A stretch of DNA of 64,000 bases from Aliidiomarina minuta (GTDB lineage Bacteria > Pseudomonadota > Gammaproteobacteria > Enterobacterales > Alteromonadaceae), in contig NZ_PIPL01000001.1 of NCBI RefSeq assembly GCF_003987145.1, forward strand, positions 1,922,001-1,986,000, given 5' to 3'. A program made the position numbers and the translations under genes. The notes beneath the pieces were generated by a model. The model ran no database searches and was not told the origin of the DNA. It was given only the letters and a program-made list of their open reading frames with translations. Positions 1-8,759 of this stretch are shown in pieces (within the stretch, counting starts at the first letter, position 1; the number at the start of each line of letters is the position of its first letter).

Positions 1-1012
1 AGTGCGTATCAAACCATTTGATTACTTCATGGAAAGCTACTTCTTTGTTCTCACTCAGATCATGACCATCATTCGAGTAGAGAACGAACTTATATTCTCG
101 TCCTAATCGTGCCAGCTCCTCAGCCATGGCGACAGAGTTGCGAGCATTCACTCGTTCGTCTTCCTCCCCATGAAGCAACAAAATAGGGATATCTGAGTTA
201 ATCTCAGATATCCAATGTATGGCAGAACGTTTTCTAAGTTCATCCTCTTTGTTCGTATCATAATTAGGAATTCGCCCTTCATAAACTCTCTCCATCTCAG
301 GCCTCGTTTCCAAATCTTTCAACAGATCTACGTTACCGGCAATGGTCACTAATGCTTTTACCTGCGAGCTGTCTTTAAGGGCCAGATACGACTGCATAGC
401 CCCCCGACTTGTACCTAACATACCTATTCTGTCCATATCTGCGTTAGGTATTTCGGGCAAAAGCTCTAACAAGCGGGTGACATCTTCAACATCCGCTCCA
501 CCAAACTCATCATGGTACTCAGGCTCTCTTTCAAAAGTTCCTCTATATTGCGTACCAATGACAATAAAGCCCTCTTCCGCTAGAGGAAATAAGTCACCAG
601 CCATACGTGCCATGTTCACGCTACCGTAATTACCATTTCCACCACGGTTATAGATAATGACAGGAAGTTCACTATCTGCATCTTTTGGGCGAATAACATA
701 CCCATTCACCAACGCATCACCTGAGTGATACCTAAAAGTCTGACAATCGAGTGTTTGTCGATAATGCTCAAAATCCTCCTCGGGGAACTGGCTTCTGAAA
801 TTATCAACGCGCTCTTGAATCTCAGCTTCGTCGTCTAGCCTTTGGGATGTGCTTGCCGTAATCATAGATACCCACTCGGAATAGGAGCCGAAAGGAGATC
901 TGAAACAAGTATCTGCGGACAACAGCTGATTTGACTCGTCTTCTGCGGCTTCCCCGACCCCAAAAGCAAAACTAAAGAGGGTTAGAAAGAATAAACATAC
1001 ATTTTTCAACAC
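1..1012 (-). CDS. secreted alpha/beta hydrolase (prolyl oligopeptidase/dienelactone hydrolase-like), 3'-truncated by window edge
   Basis: The frame is open from a GTG at 1012 to the window edge, about 337 codons. A GGAG ribosome site lies 8 nt before the GTG; a TTG follows directly as an alternative. A short hydrophobic signal peptide opens the protein. A catalytic triad can be read: Ser202 in a G-T-S-R-G nucleophile elbow, Asp285 in HGEEDERV and His317 in NDGHD. These are family S9-like alpha/beta hydrolase features, so it probably acts on a small ester or peptide in the periplasm. The substrate is unknown. It is divergent from the next gene, and nothing in the context names its role. Only the last residues should lie outside the window, because the His motif is already present. 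Confidence 0.8.
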   Translation of the reverse strand, partial: MLKNVCLFFLTLFSFAFGVGEAAEDESNQLLSADTCFRSPFGSYSEWVSMITASTSQRLDDEAEIQERVDNFRSQFPEEDFEHYRQTLDCQTFRYHSGDALVNGYVIRPKDADSELPVIIYNRGGNGNYGSVNMARMAGDLFPLAEEGFIVIGTQYRGTFEREPEYHDEFGGADVEDVTRLLELLPEIPNADMDRIGMLGTSRGAMQSYLALKDSSQVKALVTIAGNVDLLKDLETRPEMERVYEGRIPNYDTNKEDELRKRSAIHWISEINSDIPILLLHGEEDERVNARNSVAMAEELARLGREYKFVLYSNDGHDLSENKEVAFHEVIKWFDTH

Positions 1013-1194
1013 AAATAAGACTCCAATTTTACAGCGGTCGCTTTTCTTCTATCAATGAGATGTCAGTTTTTATGCCACCTATAAGGCTGGTAATTAGAGG
1101 TGGTTTACATTTTGAATTAAAGAGTAATACTTAATTAACTATTTAGCGAACCGGAACTCGTCCGCCACTCGACTCGAAGCAGAAAAGGAACATC

Positions 1195-2598
1195 ATGCTC
1201 ACTCACTTTATATTCGCGATGGCAATATCGCTCGCGTCGGTAGCAGAACATCAAACTGCACAGCAAACCGAAACGCAGAAAGAGTTACTCCACTTCGCGA
1301 CAGAGACACAAGAATCACACCTGCACTTTGCCTCTGTCTGGCCGGGTTTTTGGGATGAGAAGACACCATTCATTGTCTTTAATCATGAAGGCCAAGCCGT
1401 TCTATTTACCAAAAACGAGCCGATACCGGGTTATCAAAAACTGGCAGATAATTACTATTATTATTCTGAACGTTTACCGAACTTAACCGACTTTCCTTTT
1501 CATATTCATTATCCTCTGCCTGACCATCAGATCGCTACCACAGTTCGCCTGAATCTCGACGATGAATCGACTGATGACCACCGTGAAACTCTTTTGCATG
1601 AGGCCTTTCATGGCTATCAGAGGACCGAATTTGCAGACCTGGGCCGCTCTGAGTTCCTTGACCCTAAATACCTTGATGAAGCCTCCATTCGCGCCATGCT
1701 TCAGCTGCAGTTCGCCCTTGCGAAACAAGCCCATGAAAGCCGCGAGATTGCGCATATTCATGATTGGCTAACCGTTCGTGTGGCGCTAAGCAAAGTCATC
1801 GCATCGGAAGTCGCAAGCTACCTCGCTGACGTAGAACATATTGAAGGAACTGCACAGTGGGTTGGTATACAAGGGAGTTTTGCTGAACATTACCGCGATA
1901 ACATCGACAGTTTTTTCAACCATTTCCCTGCGCTCTTTGAAACCACCCATGCACTGCGTACTTCTGCCTATGTCACCGGCGCTCTCTTGACTGATTTCGT
2001 CAATGACTTTTCTGCGTCGGACAACAATTGGCGCCACGCTATCGAGCAGGGTAAAACGCCTTACGAGTTAGCCTTGCAACTATTTTCCATCTCGACCGAA
2101 GAAGCACTTGAGCGATTCAATGACGTCATCGCGCAGTATGATTTTTCTGACTATATGGCTCGCGCGCAAGCGACTAAATCGGACCAAGTCACACTAGCGG
2201 ACATCGAAGCCTCGTACCCTTATCGGTTAGATATCACCATCAATGTGGTCATGGACGACGGTCGTGTAGAGCTACCCATGTCTTTTTCTGGCGGTGACGA
2301 GGGTTTTCATCAGCTTGAAGTCAATTTGATTTTCCTGCCGAATGCAGAAACGTTACAGTTAACCATGCAAGGCAGCGTGATCGATATTCGCAACGCGCCA
2401 GTGCTTGCCGACATGCGTAAAGTGATGGAGGGCGAAGTGACATATAGCTTTTGGAGTCAATCACCCATGACTACCATGGATGCTTTAAAAAACATGAAGG
2501 ATTTAGACCTGCAATTTGGTCAATCCATTATTCAGTCACCGGCGGGTTGGACCCTTGGCCCAACCTCGACGAGTGAACACCTTCGGATTACTTTCTAG
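1195..2598 (+). CDS. secreted protein with HExxH metallopeptidase-like motif
   Basis: A 467-residue protein with a short signal peptide (about residues 1-17) and an AAGGA ribosome site 6 nt before the ATG. Residues 135-139 read HEAFH, and an E-G-T-A-Q-W segment begins at Glu217. Together these resemble the HExxH plus downstream Glu zinc site of gluzincin-type peptidases. The C-terminal 120 residues look like a beta-rich accessory domain. I do not recognise a named family. The activity is inferred from the motif alone, and the protein could instead be a non-catalytic relative. It stands alone between a divergent hydrolase and a convergent sigma-factor operon. Confidence 0.7.
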   Translation: MLTHFIFAMAISLASVAEHQTAQQTETQKELLHFATETQESHLHFASVWPGFWDEKTPFIVFNHEGQAVLFTKNEPIPGYQKLADNYYYYSERLPNLTDFPFHIHYPLPDHQIATTVRLNLDDESTDDHRETLLHEAFHGYQRTEFADLGRSEFLDPKYLDEASIRAMLQLQFALAKQAHESREIAHIHDWLTVRVALSKVIASEVASYLADVEHIEGTAQWVGIQGSFAEHYRDNIDSFFNHFPALFETTHALRTSAYVTGALLTDFVNDFSASDNNWRHAIEQGKTPYELALQLFSISTEEALERFNDVIAQYDFSDYMARAQATKSDQVTLADIEASYPYRLDITINVVMDDGRVELPMSFSGGDEGFHQLEVNLIFLPNAETLQLTMQGSVIDIRNAPVLADMRKVMEGEVTYSFWSQSPMTTMDALKNMKDLDLQFGQSIIQSPAGWTLGPTSTSEHLRITF

Positions 2599-2635
2599 CC
2601 GCTGTCAGGATTCATGGCTCAGAGCCGCTTGATGC

Positions 2636-2989
2636 TTAAAGCTTCCCGGCGGCTTTGAGAAACTGACGTAACTCTTCTGACTGGTACTTTCGGTTTGTTT
2701 GCATATAGATCCATAGCTTTGTCGTGGTTTGTGCCTGAAAACTTAAGATCAGGCAAACTCCCCAAAAGACAGGCTCTTCTGTACCTGCAAAGAAGAACTG
2801 ATAAGCGCTCCAGATCAAGGCTATAGAGAATAATATTGCGCAACCATAGGCAACATACATTATGCCTCGCATCCCGGTAGAAAACCCGGTTCGCAAATAG
2901 CCGACAAGCTCCGCGTCATTATGAATCAAGTTATCTAACTGCTCGGTTTCTTTTTGTAGCATCGTTTTTAGTTCATCATCATTTGTCAT
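2636..2989 (-). CDS. small two-helix membrane protein, DUF6768-like, partner of the ECF sigma factor
   Basis: A 117-residue protein starting 12 nt after the sigma-factor stop, with an AGAGG ribosome site, so it is almost surely cotranscribed. The N-terminal 40 residues are polar and acidic. Two transmembrane helices follow (about residues 43-66 and 70-90), then a T-K-L-W-I-Y-M segment and a charged tail. That order (polar head, two helices, K-x-W-x-x-M, charged end) matches what I know of DUF6768 proteins, which sit beside ECF sigma factors. By position it may restrain the sigma factor as an atypical anti-sigma, but no zinc-type anti-sigma motif is present. The family assignment is from memory and moderate. 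Confidence 0.65.
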   Translation of the reverse strand: MTNDDELKTMLQKETEQLDNLIHNDAELVGYLRTGFSTGMRGIMYVAYGCAILFSIALIWSAYQFFFAGTEEPVFWGVCLILSFQAQTTTKLWIYMQTNRKYQSEELRQFLKAAGKL

Positions 2990-3001
2990 TTTAATTACCT
3001 C

Positions 3002-3538
3002 TCAAATACTTTCATTCATAGACTTTCGCAGCAATTCTCGCGCTCTGGACAGCCTGGATTTGACGGTGCCTTCTGGGATCGAAAGCACCAGTGCCGTTTC
3101 CGCTACCGAGAGGCCGTTTACGTAATGCAACACGACCACTTCACCTTCCGTGTCAGGTAATCCACGTATCGCAGAAAATACGACCGTGATATCCAGGTGA
3201 TTTGAAGCTTCCTCAAGCCCGGCTTGATCAGATGTTTCAAAATTTTTTTCATGAAAACTTTTTGCCCAATCGGAAATTTCCCACCTTAAGGCTCTGAATA
3301 ACCAGCTTTGAAAAAGACTGTCATTCTCTAATTTCGCGATTCGTTTACTGATCTTGAGCCACACATTCTGAACCACATCTTCAGCCACCGTAGCGCTCGA
3401 TGTTTTGATGGCTGCATACCGCTTCATGGGCAAGAAAAATAGCTTATACAACTCCTGGAGAGCCGCTTTATCACCTCTCTTTGCCTGAAACACCAGGAAG
3501 TTAACAGCATTTTTGTGGTTGCCCTCTTTGTTCGTCAT
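3002..3538 (-). CDS. ECF-type RNA polymerase sigma factor
   Basis: A 178-residue sigma-70 family factor of the extracytoplasmic-function type. Region 2 is visible from about residue 15 to 90 (acidic AEDVVQNVWL followed by a Trp/Arg-rich stretch). Region 4 is at the C terminus, with the GLSVAETALVLSIPEGTVKSR helix-turn-helix. I take the ATG at 3538, preceded by GGA, rather than the in-frame TTG at 3568. The small membrane protein follows in the same operon. A secreted GSGD-repeat protein is transcribed divergently and is the obvious candidate target. There is no classic zinc anti-sigma gene nearby. Confidence 0.88.
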   Translation of the reverse strand: MTNKEGNHKNAVNFLVFQAKRGDKAALQELYKLFFLPMKRYAAIKTSSATVAEDVVQNVWLKISKRIAKLENDSLFQSWLFRALRWEISDWAKSFHEKNFETSDQAGLEEASNHLDITVVFSAIRGLPDTEGEVVVLHYVNGLSVAETALVLSIPEGTVKSRLSRARELLRKSMNESI

Positions 3539-3623
3539 AGGATTTCCAACAGGCTCTTTAGTAAACAAATCAATAACAAAACCACTTCTTTTAATATTTC
3601 ATAAGGAAAGGGATCTGCTAAAC

Positions 3624-3767
3624 ATGTGCAATCTTTATCAAAATCCGTTATCAGGTACACTGGGATTAACTCCATTCGACTTTATCGTTATTAATAAAGA
3701 CGAGACAACAGAGCCTGAGGTTCTTTGCTTTGATATAAAAAAACAGTCATCTAACAACTTCAGCTGA
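3624..3767 (+). CDS. possible 47-aa small protein
   Basis: A short frame with an ATG at 3624 preceded by a purine-rich AAGGAAAGGGA. It ends 35 nt before the GSGD-repeat gene and could be its first operon member. The peptide has no signal and no recognised motif, and its composition is mixed. It may be chance coding in the divergent promoter region. Confidence 0.2.
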   Translation: MCNLYQNPLSGTLGLTPFDFIVINKDETTEPEVLCFDIKKQSSNNFS

Positions 3768-3802
3768 TATCACTTCAGCGAAAGCATAAGAGGAAATTAA
3801 AA

Positions 3803-4654
3803 ATGAAAAATTATAGGCTATTCATGCTCGCGGCAATGTTAACCGCACTGCCTGCAGCTGCGTTGGCTGACGAGGACTGTAACCTTGAGTCTATTGAACG
3901 CATCACACTCGATGTTGCGGATGTCAGAGCATTTAAAGTTTCCGTAGGCCCAGACAAGATTCAGCTACAGGGCCGCGAACAGGATAATGGCGAACTGCGC
4001 ATTCGCAAATGCGCCTCGTCTAACGACCGCCTGAATGCATTGCAGGCTAACCAGGTAAAGCAAGGTGATACATTAACCTTAGAGCTTGACCATGGTGGTC
4101 AGGCCAACTACCGATCCAGTTTCTTCGGTTTCATGCGAACAGAGAATTACGGCTACTTTGAAATTTCCGGCACTGTCCCCAGCCATTGGGCGTTAGATAT
4201 CGCGGTAGGCTCTGGCGATGCAGATATCACGGAGATCGCCTCCGTTAACATAGTGATCGGAAGTGGAGATGCCAGCATTAAAAATGTCGCCGGTGAAGTC
4301 ACTGCAACCCTTGGCAGTGGTGACCTGGAAATTAAAAGAGTCGGTTCCTTATCGGTTTCTTCAATTGGCTCAGGAGACTTGGAAGCAGATTACATTTCCG
4401 GTACTGCCGATATTGGCAGCATAGGCTCTGGTGATGCTGAGCTCGATAACATCGGTGGTGACGTCACTGTGGGCAACATAGGTTCTGGCACACTCGATAT
4501 TGAGCGCGTCGCAGGCAATGTTTCTGTGGGCACTCTTGGTTCAGGCGATATTCGCGCCAGTCATATCGAAGGCGACTTCACCCTGCGAAGCAAAGGGAGC
4601 GGCTCTATCGACATAAATAATATTCGCGGCTCAGTACAGGTACCTAACCGCTAG
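3803..4654 (+). CDS. secreted GSGD-repeat protein, DUF4097/DUF2807-like
   Basis: A 283-residue protein with a clear signal peptide ending in ALA-D (about residue 22) and a good AGAGGAAA ribosome site. The second half has eight evenly spaced G-S-G-(D/T/S) turns, roughly every 17-20 residues, each followed by a short beta strand (for example VGSGDADI, IGSGDLEA). This is the pattern of a right-handed beta-helix of the DUF4097/DUF2807 (GIN-type adhesin head) kind. Two Cys in the N-terminal domain could pair. It is probably a periplasmic or surface structural protein. It is divergent from the ECF sigma operon, which may control it. No enzyme residues are seen. Confidence 0.75.
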   Translation: MKNYRLFMLAAMLTALPAAALADEDCNLESIERITLDVADVRAFKVSVGPDKIQLQGREQDNGELRIRKCASSNDRLNALQANQVKQGDTLTLELDHGGQANYRSSFFGFMRTENYGYFEISGTVPSHWALDIAVGSGDADITEIASVNIVIGSGDASIKNVAGEVTATLGSGDLEIKRVGSLSVSSIGSGDLEADYISGTADIGSIGSGDAELDNIGGDVTVGNIGSGTLDIERVAGNVSVGTLGSGDIRASHIEGDFTLRSKGSGSIDINNIRGSVQVPNR

Positions 4655-4752
4655 TGAAAGAGTCGACTACTATGTGAGGATTCACCTTTATACTATTTTA
4701 CGATGCAGCGTAATTTGACAGATTTGACGCCACAAATGGACCTATACCGAAC

Positions 4753-5346
4753 ATGACCAAACAGCCTTTACTATTAGTTGTCGACTTAGAAGCGACTTGC
4801 TGGGATAGCAGCGTACCGGGTACCGATCGCAAACAGACGGTAAACGACATGGAAATTATAGAGTTCGGCTGTGTTGTTGCCGGGCTTGATGGCACCATTG
4901 TTGACTCAAAGTCCTTTCTCGTAAAACCAGTAATGCACCCTGCATTATCAAATTTCTGTACCGAGCTAACCAGTATCACTCAGCAGGATGTAGACACGGC
5001 GCCTGGTTATAAAGAAGTGACTGCAAGTATCAATCAGTGGCTGAGCACCTTTACTTTATCCGCATGGGGAAGCTGGGGCAATTACGATAAGAACCAGATA
5101 CAAGCGGACTCACAAAGAATGGGCGGTCATCCTGAGTTTTTTAACCTGCCCCATATCAACCTGAAAACATCCTGGCGCAAAAGTAACGGGCTTAGCCGAA
5201 AAGCAAAATCCGGATTAACCCATGCCCTGGCGTTTCACGATCTTGAGTTTGCAGGCCGCCACCACCGGGGTATTGATGATGCAAAAAATATAACCCGGCT
5301 GTTACCAAAGATTGATCTCACGTCTGTGCCTAGCGGCTTGAGTTAG
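4753..5346 (+). CDS. DEDDh 3'-5' exonuclease, KapD/ERI-1-like
   Basis: A 197-residue soluble protein of the RNase T/DnaQ exonuclease superfamily. The exonuclease motifs are present: Asp11 and Glu13 in VVDLEATCW, and H171-x4-D176 near the end (HRGIDDAKN). The DLEATCWD form is typical of the KapD/ERI-1 branch, which trims RNA 3' ends. It probably uses two metal ions to remove nucleotides from single-stranded RNA or DNA. The ribosome site is weak. It appears monocistronic and unrelated to its neighbours. Confidence 0.85.
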   Translation: MTKQPLLLVVDLEATCWDSSVPGTDRKQTVNDMEIIEFGCVVAGLDGTIVDSKSFLVKPVMHPALSNFCTELTSITQQDVDTAPGYKEVTASINQWLSTFTLSAWGSWGNYDKNQIQADSQRMGGHPEFFNLPHINLKTSWRKSNGLSRKAKSGLTHALAFHDLEFAGRHHRGIDDAKNITRLLPKIDLTSVPSGLS

Positions 5347-5527
5347 TTTCCACGCTTTTATCCGCTTACCGATCCGATGACAAGAAGTCGCTGCATATTC
5401 AGCAATCACCATTCATCTTTATATTCGCCCGTTTATCTTCCTCCTTGACTGACTGTCACTGCAAAAACTATGGCTTTGATCTGGCCTTATGATTGACCTC
5501 TGATCAGACACACAGAGGATAAACACA

Positions 5528-6109
5528 ATGGCTACTAACACCATCAAGGCAATTGCAGTGTGCGGGCTGGCCCTCGCTTGCGTAAACACGGCCTTCGCAT
5601 CGGTAATTCCAGAACACGTGATGAAAGCCTATCAACTGGGGATGCAAGGGGATCAAGCACAGAATCAGCGAGCTTTTAATGCACTCACTGAAATCAACCA
5701 GAACTCTGCAAACCCCGTTGTTTTGGCTCTGCTGGGTAGTGCTGAAACCACACAAGCTCGATACACCAACAACCCCTGGCAGAAAATTCAGTTTACTGAA
5801 CAAGGCATTGCCAAATTAAGCAGCGCTGTTGATCAAGCAGCGTCCCTGCCCTATCCATTGCAAGCGCGCGTCAAAGTGACCGCTGGCTGCACCTTCGCTC
5901 AAGTGCCAGCAATGATGAATCGCGCAGAACAGGGGCGTTATTTGCTGAATCAAGTCATTGAGCAAACCCATGCATTTGCCAGTCTGGAGCCTGCGTTGCA
6001 GGCCTCTGCATACCATTGTGCGGCTATCGCAGCCAGAAGTTTATCTGAGAATGAAGAAGCCCACCGTTTTACGCTACTGGCAGAAGAAATATCTGACCAA
6101 ACCAAGTAA
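5528..6109 (+). CDS. secreted alpha-helical protein, first gene of the ABC/LolA-like operon
   Basis: A 193-residue protein with a signal peptide ending at about FAS-V (residue 25) and an AGAGGATA ribosome site. The mature part is helical, rich in Gln and Ala, and looks like two or three TPR-type helix pairs. Two Cys (in AGCTF and YHCAA) could form a disulfide. The ABC ATPase gene begins 9 nt after its stop, so it heads the operon. I do not recognise a family. As the only secreted soluble protein besides the LolA-like carrier, it may be a periplasmic adaptor for the transporter. That role is inferred from position only. Confidence 0.7.
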   Translation: MATNTIKAIAVCGLALACVNTAFASVIPEHVMKAYQLGMQGDQAQNQRAFNALTEINQNSANPVVLALLGSAETTQARYTNNPWQKIQFTEQGIAKLSSAVDQAASLPYPLQARVKVTAGCTFAQVPAMMNRAEQGRYLLNQVIEQTHAFASLEPALQASAYHCAAIAARSLSENEEAHRFTLLAEEISDQTK

Positions 6110-6118
6110 GGATACAGC

Positions 6119-6784
6119 ATGCTTAGATTTGAGAATATCAATAAAGCCTATCGAACTGGGGGTCTTTCTGTCACCGCGCTAGCGGGCGTGTCGGCGGAGA
6201 TCAAAGCCGGTGAAACTGTTGCCTTATGCGGTCCCTCGGGTAGTGGCAAGTCGACCTTATTAAACATTTGTGGATTACTGGATAACCAGTATCAAGGGAC
6301 TATTTGGTTGAATGGTCAAGCTATTCCAAAACACAAAAACCAGCTGACCCAGATAAGACGCGCAAAACTCGGCTTTATTTTTCAGCAATACAATTTAATC
6401 CCGGTCATGTCGGTTTATGAAAACCTTGAATTCCCATTGTTGATGCTGGATCTGAGCAAAAAACAACGAAGGGAGCAAGTCACAGAAATCCTGGATAAGG
6501 TAGGGCTCAAAGAACATATATCCAAACTTCCTGGCCAACTGTCTGGTGGCCAGCAACAGCGTGTTGCTATAGCGCGCGCTTTGGTCAAGCGTCCAGAAAT
6601 GGTGATCGCCGATGAACCCACCGCTAACTTAGATACAGCGACGGCAAATATGATCATGGATTTGATGCGGGATCTCGGTAATGACCTGGGCAGCACCTTT
6701 CTGGTAGCGACTCATGACCAGCGTATGACCGAACGCTGTCATCGGGTGCTGAATTTAGCCGACGGTATGTTGGGAGCCTTATAA
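6119..6784 (+). CDS. ABC transporter ATP-binding protein, MacB/LolD type
   Basis: A 221-residue ATPase with Walker A GPSGSGKST (residues 38-46), signature LSGGQQQR (141-148), Walker B MVIADEP (161-167) and a late switch histidine (VATHD). These place it in the LolD/MacB/FtsE group that drives FtsX-type permeases, which move or extract substrates from the outer face of the inner membrane. Its TAA stop shares a base with the permease ATG, showing tight translational coupling. Confidence 0.93.
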   Translation: MLRFENINKAYRTGGLSVTALAGVSAEIKAGETVALCGPSGSGKSTLLNICGLLDNQYQGTIWLNGQAIPKHKNQLTQIRRAKLGFIFQQYNLIPVMSVYENLEFPLLMLDLSKKQRREQVTEILDKVGLKEHISKLPGQLSGGQQQRVAIARALVKRPEMVIADEPTANLDTATANMIMDLMRDLGNDLGSTFLVATHDQRMTERCHRVLNLADGMLGAL

Positions 6785-7998
6785 TGCGCTGGATTACCTT
6801 TGCTTTTTTAAATGTTCTGCGAAACCGACGTCGTTCTCTATTTACTATTTTAGTTGCCGCAGTCGCCGTTGCCGCGATTTTAACGACCAGTGGTTTTGCC
6901 CTTTTCACCTACCAGTCTCTTGCGGAAAAAGCGGCCAGAGATGAAGGGAATTTCATCATTACCCATGCCAGGTATTTTACTGAGGAAGAAGACACGCCCT
7001 TGCAATACGGATTATCCAATGTCGAGCTTTTACAAAAACAGCTAGTTAAGGATGACGAAATTCAAAGTGCCTTGCCTAGAATCCACTTTAACGGCCTGAT
7101 CTCAAATGGTGACAAGAGTTCGATCTTTATGGGTCTGGGCGTAGAACCCGAAGAGTTTATGTTAAAAGGGCCTTTTTTAAGTATGGAGTCTGGACGGGCG
7201 CTGTCTGATTTTGGCTCAGATACACAACCTCAGATTGTATTGGGTAAAGATTTAGCACGCAGCCTCAAAATTATGGTGGGCGACTATGTGACATTACTGT
7301 CAACCACCACCGAGGGTGCGCTGAATGCGATGGATTTTCACGTTCGTGGCATTTACACCACCGGTGTTCCAGATATCGATAAGCGCCAGCTCTATATTAA
7401 GTTGCCGGATGCCCAGTCATTGCTCTACACCGATAAAGTCAGCTCATTGTCAGTGTACTTATTTGATATCAATGCTACACAAAGCAAAATGGAGCAGTAC
7501 CAGTTTCTCAGTGCTTCATTAGCCTTTACTCCCTGGTGGGAACGCGCTTTTTACTACCAGTCCGTTAAAGATTTATACAACCGAATTTTCGGTTTACTGG
7601 GGGGCATCATGGTGCTTCTCGTCTTCTTTTCCATCTCCAATACTATGGCAATGACAGTCACGGAGCGAACCCGGGAAATTGCTACTCTGGCTGCCATGGG
7701 TTCATATCAATGGGAGATCATACGCAATTTCGTCCTTGAATCGACCATCATTGGTTTTCTCGGGGCGACAATTGGAATCGCTTTCACCGCCTTAACCGCC
7801 TGGGGTTTAACCTATCTTGGCCTAGAGATGCCGCCACCGCCTGGCAGCAATCAAGGCTATCCGTTAACCATTGAGTTTTCCTGGCAAATTGCTTTGCTCA
7901 TCACGGCAATCATGATCTTAGTCTGTGTACTGGCTGCTTTGAAAGCGGCATACAAAGGCAGCGCAAAACCCATTACAGAGGCTCTCAGTCATGTCTAA
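6784..7998 (+). CDS. ABC transporter permease, FtsX/MacB type
   Basis: A 404-residue protein with the FtsX topology: one N-terminal transmembrane helix (about 19-41), a periplasmic domain of about 220 residues (MacB-PCD-like), then three helices (about 267-288, 321-345, 367-389). The cytoplasmic segment TERTREIATLAAMG is the usual coupling-helix region that contacts the ATPase. Such permeases act as mechanotransmitters or lipoprotein extractors rather than channels. It overlaps the downstream LolA-like gene by 8 nt. The presence of a LolA-like carrier and an outer-membrane protein in the same operon suggests a Lol-like extraction job. Confidence 0.9.
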   Translation: MRWITFAFLNVLRNRRRSLFTILVAAVAVAAILTTSGFALFTYQSLAEKAARDEGNFIITHARYFTEEEDTPLQYGLSNVELLQKQLVKDDEIQSALPRIHFNGLISNGDKSSIFMGLGVEPEEFMLKGPFLSMESGRALSDFGSDTQPQIVLGKDLARSLKIMVGDYVTLLSTTTEGALNAMDFHVRGIYTTGVPDIDKRQLYIKLPDAQSLLYTDKVSSLSVYLFDINATQSKMEQYQFLSASLAFTPWWERAFYYQSVKDLYNRIFGLLGGIMVLLVFFSISNTMAMTVTERTREIATLAAMGSYQWEIIRNFVLESTIIGFLGATIGIAFTALTAWGLTYLGLEMPPPPGSNQGYPLTIEFSWQIALLITAIMILVCVLAALKAAYKGSAKPITEALSHV

Positions 7999-8752
7999 AT
8001 TAACTAGTGCAATCCTTTTTACCTTCAATCTTCTTTTGCTGTTGCCTTTAAACGCATTGGCCGGAAACATCCATCAGCTAAGTGGCGAAGCAACACTGCG
8101 GACAATAGATAACTTTCGCAGTGAACCCGGTTCGGTAAAAATATCCTCCACAGTCACCTCCTATCGCAATGGCGAAATCACTAACACCCGGCAATACGAT
8201 GTCTATTCAACAAGCGATAGCCGCTCATTAGTCATCTTTAAGTCGGCATCCGAGCAAGGTCAGAAAGTGCTGATGCGGGGCCATGACTACTGGCTGTTTA
8301 TGCCGCGAAGTCGCCGCCCTATTCGAATTACGCCCATGCAGAAGCTCTTAGGAGATGCGTCACTGGGAGATATAGCGACGCTGAGTTGGAGTGAGGATTA
8401 CGAGATTCATGAAACAATCAACAAAGGCGCTACCTGGCGGTTAGAGCTGCATGCTACCTCCCCTAAATTGAGTTACGAAAGAATACTGCTTGAGGTCGAT
8501 ACGACTGATCTTTTTCCACTCAAAGCCGCCCTTTACCTGCGCTCTGGCATGCATGCAAAAACCGCCGAATTCGAACGCGGGGTTCGTAATGAGGAGGTAA
8601 GGGTGGTGGCTATGGCGCTGCATGATGAGATGCGACCAGGTCATACAACAGTCATTAGTTATGACCATATTGAGTCCATACATGTGCCAGACAGACTGTT
8701 TAACCCTCAGGTTCTTATCCGCACCGATCTTGATCAACTGCTAACAGATTGA
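7991..8752 (+). CDS. LolA-like periplasmic carrier (outer membrane lipoprotein-sorting protein family)
   Basis: A 253-residue protein with a signal peptide ending ALA-G (about residue 25). The body shows the half-barrel pattern of the LolA-like family (Pfam LolA_like): alternating strands with VKISSTVTSYRNGEI, then the family's YWLFMPRSRRPIRITPMQKLLGD-type loop (given here only as family hallmark around residues 98-120), then strand pairs near the C terminus. Family members shuttle lipids or lipoproteins through the periplasm. It sits between the permease (8-nt overlap) and a beta-barrel gene (7-nt gap), as expected for a carrier linking inner and outer membrane. Its cargo is unknown. Confidence 0.85.
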   Translation: MSKLTSAILFTFNLLLLLPLNALAGNIHQLSGEATLRTIDNFRSEPGSVKISSTVTSYRNGEITNTRQYDVYSTSDSRSLVIFKSASEQGQKVLMRGHDYWLFMPRSRRPIRITPMQKLLGDASLGDIATLSWSEDYEIHETINKGATWRLELHATSPKLSYERILLEVDTTDLFPLKAALYLRSGMHAKTAEFERGVRNEEVRVVAMALHDEMRPGHTTVISYDHIESIHVPDRLFNPQVLIRTDLDQLLTD

Positions 8753-8759
8753 GGTTGGT

